In this document: in pieces, positions 16,023 through 18,834 of the stretch
How the letters are laid out: each line of letters opens with the position of its first letter
Position numbering within the stretch: the stretch's first letter is position 1
Assembly (NCBI GenBank): GCA_041485125.1
Contig: JBGPIT010000050.1
Coordinates: 1 to 18,834, forward strand
Origin: JBGPIT01 sp041485125
Lineage (GTDB): Bacteria; Desulfobacterota; Binatia; UTPRO1
Reading direction: 5' to 3'
Length of the DNA stretch: 18,834 nt
Notes under the pieces: model-generated
Database searches by the model: none
Told to the model about the DNA's origin: nothing
Seen by the model: the letters and a program-made list of their open reading frames with translations, nothing else
Position numbers and translations under genes: made by a program

Positions 16023-16802
16023 TCACACCCCCCACAGCGCGGTGATGAAGTAATCGAAGATGAGGATCGAGACCGACCCGACGACGACCGTCGAGGTGGT
16101 GGCCAAGCTGACGCCGGCCGAGGTCGGCTCGCTGGTATAACCGCGATAAGTCGCGATCAACCCCACGAGGATGCCGAAGACCAGCGCCTTCAACATGCTG
16201 CCGGCGACGTCGTTCTGGAAATCGACGGCGGACTGCAGGCTCGTCATGTAGATGCCGGGGTCGAGCGCCATGAGCAGCACCCCCACGAGATACCCGCCGA
16301 ACAAGCCGCAGACGATGAACAGCCCCGTCAGCATCGGCATCACGAGGATCATCGCGACCGCCTTCGGGCTCACCACGATGTCGATCGGATCGATCGACAT
16401 CATCCGCAGGCCATCGAGCTGTTCGGTCGCGACCATCGTGCCGATCTCGGCGGTGGCGGCGGAGCCGGCGCGCCCGGTGACGAGGAGCGCGGTCAGCACC
16501 GGACCGAGCTCGCGGATGAGGCTCAACCCGACTACGGCACCGAGCGACTGCTCGGCGCCGAAGCGCACCAACGTGTTGTAGCCCTGCAGGGCGAGCACCA
16601 TGCCGACGGCGAGGCCCGACACCGAGACGATGATGATCGAGAGCACACCGAGCTTGTAGAGCTCGTCGATGAGCTCGCGCCCACGCACGGGTGGCACGAA
16701 GATCGTCTGCGCGATGCGGCCCGCGAAGATCGTCAGCTTGCCGAGCTGGTCGACGAAGACCAGCGTGCGCCAGCCGACTTCTTGAATCGCCTCGCTCACC
16801 AT
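16023..16802 (-). CDS. mlaE: MlaE-type lipid ABC transporter permease
   Basis: MlaE is the inner-membrane permease of the Mla phospholipid transporter. The 259-residue product has an N-terminal amphipathic helix and about five to six hydrophobic segments (around 50-74, 86-110, 146-180, 201-219, 236-256). The family signature is RELGPVLTALLVTGRAGSAA (97-116), continued by EIGTMVATEQLDGLRMM (119-135), the stretch that couples to the ATPase. I chose the ATG at 16802, with GGAAG five bases upstream and a seven-base overlap with the mlaF stop. An open frame to 17051 merely reads through mlaF in another frame. mlaD follows at once. Confidence 0.95.
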   Translation of the reverse strand: MVSEAIQEVGWRTLVFVDQLGKLTIFAGRIAQTIFVPPVRGRELIDELYKLGVLSIIIVSVSGLAVGMVLALQGYNTLVRFGAEQSLGAVVGLSLIRELGPVLTALLVTGRAGSAATAEIGTMVATEQLDGLRMMSIDPIDIVVSPKAVAMILVMPMLTGLFIVCGLFGGYLVGVLLMALDPGIYMTSLQSAVDFQNDVAGSMLKALVFGILVGLIATYRGYTSEPTSAGVSLATTSTVVVGSVSILIFDYFITALWGV

Positions 16803-17626
16803 CGCGGCTTCCACGACTTGGTCGAGGGCGACGGCGGCTCGGGGCGATCGTCGTCGCAAACCTCGGCGTTCTCGTCGAAGAAGCCGCGGACGCGCGGGTC
16901 GGGTCGGTCGCGCAGCTCCGCCGGCGTCCCCTCGAGGGCCTCGCCCAGCAGCAGCAAGACGTGATCGGCCATCCGTAGCGTCGAAGCGATGTGGTGGGAG
17001 ACCGCGATGATCGTGAGGTTGCGCTTGCGGTTGATGTCGACCAGCAGGCACTCGATGCGTCGTGCCGAGATCGGATCGAGGCCGGAGAATGGCTCGTCGC
17101 AGAGGACGATGTCCGGATTCATGATGATCGCGCGGGCGAGCCCGACCCGCTTCACCATCCCGCCCGAGAGCTGACCGGGAAGAAGCGTGTCGACGTTGGT
17201 GAGACCGACGGCTTGCAGCCGATCGTGCACCTCGGTCGCGATCCTTTCCTCCGCCATGTCGGTGTGCTCGCGGAGCGGCAACGCGATGTTGTCGAACACG
17301 GTCATCGAGTCGAGCAGGGCACCGCCCTGGAACATCATCCCGAGATGCTCGCGCACCTCGTACAGCTCGCGCTCCGCGAGCGGGATGATGTCCGTCCCGG
17401 CGACGACGATTCGACCCGTCTGGGGCCGCACCAGGCCGCCGATCAGCCGCAGCACCGTGCTCTTGCCCGAGCCGCTGCCGCCGAGAATCACCGAGATCTT
17501 GCCGCGGGGAAACCGACAGGAGAGGTCGTCGAAGACCTTCCGGGTGTCGAAATACATCCGCACGTGCTCGAGCTCGACGTGCGGCTCGAGCGCCGGTTCC
17601 CGCTGCGCCATCCCCTCCATCGCCAT
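16796..17626 (-). CDS. mlaF: MlaF-type lipid ABC transporter ATPase
   Basis: MlaF powers the Mla transporter from the cytoplasmic side. The 276-residue product has Walker A GGSGSGKST (49-57), Q-loop Gln100 in MMFQGGALLDSMTV (97-110), the ABC signature LSGGM (153-157), Walker B IVLCDEP (173-179) with Glu178, D-loop SGLDP (181-185) and H-loop His211 in VSHH. GGALLDSMTVFDNIALPLRE is typical of the MlaF/Ttg2A group. A Pro/Ser-rich tail follows residue 258. The ATG at 17626 has AAAGGG seven bases upstream; an in-frame ATG two codons later is possible. An upstream extension to 17779 reads through hairpins and shows no family match. It is the first gene of mlaF-E-D-A-C; mlaB is absent. Confidence 0.96.
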   Translation of the reverse strand: MAMEGMAQREPALEPHVELEHVRMYFDTRKVFDDLSCRFPRGKISVILGGSGSGKSTVLRLIGGLVRPQTGRIVVAGTDIIPLAERELYEVREHLGMMFQGGALLDSMTVFDNIALPLREHTDMAEERIATEVHDRLQAVGLTNVDTLLPGQLSGGMVKRVGLARAIIMNPDIVLCDEPFSGLDPISARRIECLLVDINRKRNLTIIAVSHHIASTLRMADHVLLLLGEALEGTPAELRDRPDPRVRGFFDENAEVCDDDRPEPPSPSTKSWKPRW

Positions 17627-17650
17627 GTGACCGCCCTTTCTAACAGCGTA

Positions 17651-17673
17651 CCGAGCGTAAGCCGAGCGCTCGG
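17651..17673. promoter_or_regulatory. CCGAGCG direct repeat with palindrome upstream of mlaF
   Basis: CCGAGCG occurs at 17651 and again at 17662, 11 bases apart (one helical turn). The second copy is half of the perfect 12-base palindrome CCGAGCGCTCGG (17662-17673). It lies 25-47 bases before the mlaF ATG, where an operator would be expected. No convincing -35/-10 pair accompanies it. A regulatory role is inferred. Confidence 0.35.
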
Positions 17674-17726
17674 TGTCCCGCGTCGGCTTCGCCGCAAACA
17701 ACGCCTCGTCCGACTGAGCGGCCGGT

Positions 17727-17756
17727 ACTGGCCGGGTTCGAGGAAACCCGGCCAGT
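17727..17756. repeat. Strong 12-bp perfect hairpin
   Basis: ACTGGCCGGGTT (17727-17738) and AACCCGGCCAGT (17745-17756) pair perfectly around a six-base loop. There is no T-run on either strand. It lies between the unrecognised gene and the mla operon, both read leftward. It could terminate or stabilise the upstream transcript, or be a REP-like or mobile-element remnant. About 190 bases here hold no gene. Confidence 0.55.
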
Positions 17757-17765
17757 CGTAGGTTG

Positions 17766-17790
17766 AAATCCGGCCACACAGCCGGGGTTT
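17766..17790. repeat. Second smaller hairpin beside the 12-bp hairpin
   Basis: CCGGC (17770-17774) pairs with GCCGG (17781-17785) around CACACA, and AAA (17766-17768) can pair with TTT (17788-17790) across an uneven internal loop. It lies ten bases from the stronger hairpin and about 30 bases beyond the stop of the minus-strand gene at 17819. Confidence 0.35.
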
Positions 17791-17818
17791 GGTCCGTCTT
17801 GAGGCCGACGGTGGGATG

Positions 17819-18241
17819 TTAGGACAGCGGCGCAGGTGGATCGTCGGGTCGCGGGAATGGGGCGAGCGTCCGCGTTGCATGATGTTCTCCCCAGCGACCT
17901 GCCGGCGGATCTATCTGGTTGAGGCATCCGGGGCGAAGTTGAAACGCAAGCACAACGTCTCCGGTCGCGCCGTCGGCTTCGTTTTCCCAGCCGGAGATGG
18001 CTTCGGACAAACGGAGGCGGGCGGCTTGAATTAGAGCTTCAATCGCAGCGTGCTTCCTGTCGTCAGTATCGCGCGCCCATTGCCACGGCTCACCGCAGAC
18101 GAGGACGAGTATTGTGCGCGCTTCGCCTGGCGGGACGAAGCGCGCAGCCGCGAGCGTAAATACGCCGTCGCCTGGGGGAGCCCAGCGGCCGATCTTGCCG
18201 GCGACGAAATCGAAATACTCTGCCTGCGTCGGAATCCCCAT
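17819..18241 (-). CDS. Hypothetical protein, unrecognised
   Basis: I do not recognise this 140-residue protein. It has no signal peptide or membrane segment and looks cytoplasmic. The N-terminal half reads like an alpha/beta domain (EYFDFVAGKIGRWAPPGDG, then a strand RTILVLVCGEPW), followed by a helix KHAAIEALIQAARLRLSEAI and another strand DVVLAFQLRPG. The last ~25 residues are Pro/Arg-rich and probably unstructured. The ATG at 18241 is well supported by GGAGGAG about six bases upstream, the best ribosome binding site in this end of the window; a longer frame to 18259 lacks one. Codons such as ATA, TTT, CTA, CAA and GAA are more common than in the neighbours, hinting at horizontal transfer. 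It lies between hairpins and a transposase fragment. Confidence 0.6.
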   Translation of the reverse strand: MGIPTQAEYFDFVAGKIGRWAPPGDGVFTLAAARFVPPGEARTILVLVCGEPWQWARDTDDRKHAAIEALIQAARLRLSEAISGWENEADGATGDVVLAFQLRPGCLNQIDPPAGRWGEHHATRTLAPFPRPDDPPAPLS

Positions 18242-18336
18242 GGATCGCTCCTCCCGCATTTCAGCGTAGCCAACGCATGGCTTGTCCGACTAGGCGCGAT
18301 TTACCACGGGCTCCAATAGTGAGTGGCAACGCGCAG

Positions 18337-18678
18337 TCAGCCCGGAGCCTTCCCGCCCTTGATCATGTGGAGCCACTTCCGGCCGCCACCGCCCTTCGCT
18401 CCCTTCGCCTTCCCCGCGCTGATGCCGGCCACAGGCATCAGCGTGTCGAGCGGCGGCGGCACGGGAGCGTCGAGCGCGGCCGTCACCAGCTCCTCGATGC
18501 TCCACACGTGGTCCGTCACGCCGAGCGCCATGGCCGGCGTGCAGCGCACCGCTTCGTGGAGGCGGCAGGGATTGTAATGCGCGATCGGAAGCCCCACGGC
18601 GGCCCGGTCGTTCGCGAGCTTTTTCGAGAACGCATTGGTGAGTCGCGTGTAACGCCGCGAGGCCATCCCCGTGGTCAA
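18337..18678 (-). pseudogene. 3' fragment of a DDE transposase (IS1-like group, tentative)
   Basis: The C-terminal part of a transposase is preserved: NLTTGMASRRYTRLTNAFSK, then AHYNPCRLHEAVRCTPAMA and VTDHVWSIEELVTAAL. This pattern is one I associate with transposases annotated as IS1 family. The homology starts just upstream of the TTG at 18678 (HQRFNLT), where intact members have the catalytic Glu in an ERxNLT-like motif; here Gln stands in its place. The frame meets a stop about 20 codons before that point and the first two thirds of the enzyme are missing. The C-terminus (KGAKGGGGRKWLHMIKGG) is intact up to its stop. It is therefore a decayed insertion-sequence remnant without transposition activity. 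Its full boundaries are not visible. Confidence 0.75.
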
Positions 18679-18720
18679 GTTGAATCTCTGGTGCTGATGT
18701 ACGCGGGATCGGGCTTGTGG

Positions 18721-18764
18721 CTTCTCACGAGGATTCCCCCCCGCTTCTCACGAGCATTCCCCCC
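18721..18764. repeat. Two tandem 21-bp repeats, 23-bp period
   Basis: CTTCTCACGAGGATTCCCCC at 18721 recurs at 18744 as CTTCTCACGAGCATTCCCCC, with one mismatch in 21 bases and a period of 23. The copies lie just outside the truncated transposase fragment. They may be binding sites at a mobile-element end or a breakpoint scar. The remaining bases to the window edge (18765-18834) show no gene. Confidence 0.6.
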
Positions 18765-18834
18765 TCGGGTCCCTCCCGCGTGACGGGTTAGCGTCGTCGG
18801 ATCCGTTTCGTGTGCTGCGTCTCCTGTGCCTCAG

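Noticed and set aside
16803..17051. Extended N-terminus for mlaE from 17051
   Set aside because: The added 83 residues are an out-of-frame reading of mlaF; the ATG at 16802 has a ribosome binding site and the expected family start.
17627..17779. Extended N-terminus for mlaF from 17779
   Set aside because: The extra 51 residues read through the palindrome and part of the hairpin and match nothing in ABC ATPases; AAAGGG precedes the ATG at 17626.
17727..17790. Possible integron attC site or tRNA gene
   Set aside because: Hairpins lack attC core sites (no GTTRRRY-type ends seen) and no cloverleaf can be drawn.
18050..18319. Plus-strand 89-codon frame opposite the hypothetical gene
   Set aside because: No ribosome binding site; the minus-strand frame is longer and has a strong one.
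18721..18764. Possible start of a CRISPR array
   Set aside because: Only two units, spacing of two bases between copies, so no spacers; it is a tandem repeat.

Overview
The window is about 18.8 kb of very GC-rich DNA (strong G/C preference at third codon positions) from a Gram-negative bacterium. An outer membrane is implied by a complete MlaFEDAC-type lipid transport operon, a lipoprotein MlaA, a family 9 glycosyltransferase and a periplasmic HtrA protease. A CdnL-type CarD protein together with this gene content suggests a deltaproteobacterial-type lineage (Myxococcota, Desulfobacterota or Binatota-like). That placement is inference; no rRNA is present to confirm it.

Layout. Positions 1-906 (minus) hold a secreted penicillin-binding-protein-5-like (peptidase S11) protein that runs off the left edge and appears to have lost all its catalytic motifs. 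Divergent from it across a 196-bp control region with a long dyad is a three-part protein (1103-2455): two-cluster ferredoxin, membrane segments and a C-terminal domain resembling the Hsp20/alpha-crystallin fold. Next come rimI, pyrD (with Ser in place of the usual class-1 catalytic Cys), carD/cdnL with a clear promoter and a strong terminator, and ispD, which starts directly behind that terminator. On the minus strand, cysK and larE form a sulfur-chemistry pair whose last gene converges on ispD. A glycosyltransferase gene diverges from cysK.

The plus strand continues with htpX, a DUF1844 gene, an HtrA/DegP protease, tsaD, rsmA and mutM. This is a tightly packed run of envelope and protein quality control followed by tRNA, rRNA and DNA maintenance genes. 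It converges on the minus-strand mla operon, read mlaF-mlaE-mlaD-mlaA-mlaC with 4-7 bp stop/start overlaps at three of its four junctions. This encodes the ATPase, permease, MCE protein, outer-membrane lipoprotein and periplasmic carrier in one unit, without mlaB.

The right end (17.63-18.83 kb) looks accessory. It has strong hairpins, a small unrecognised minus-strand gene with less GC-biased codons, a truncated DDE transposase fragment, and two near-identical 21-bp tandem repeats near the edge.

Most of the window is housekeeping. The points most worth a second look are the ferredoxin-membrane-ACD fusion beside the inactive S11 homologue, the PyrD Cys-to-Ser change, the Ser in motif IV of RsmA, the predicted leaderless cysK promoter, and the terminator abutting ispD.
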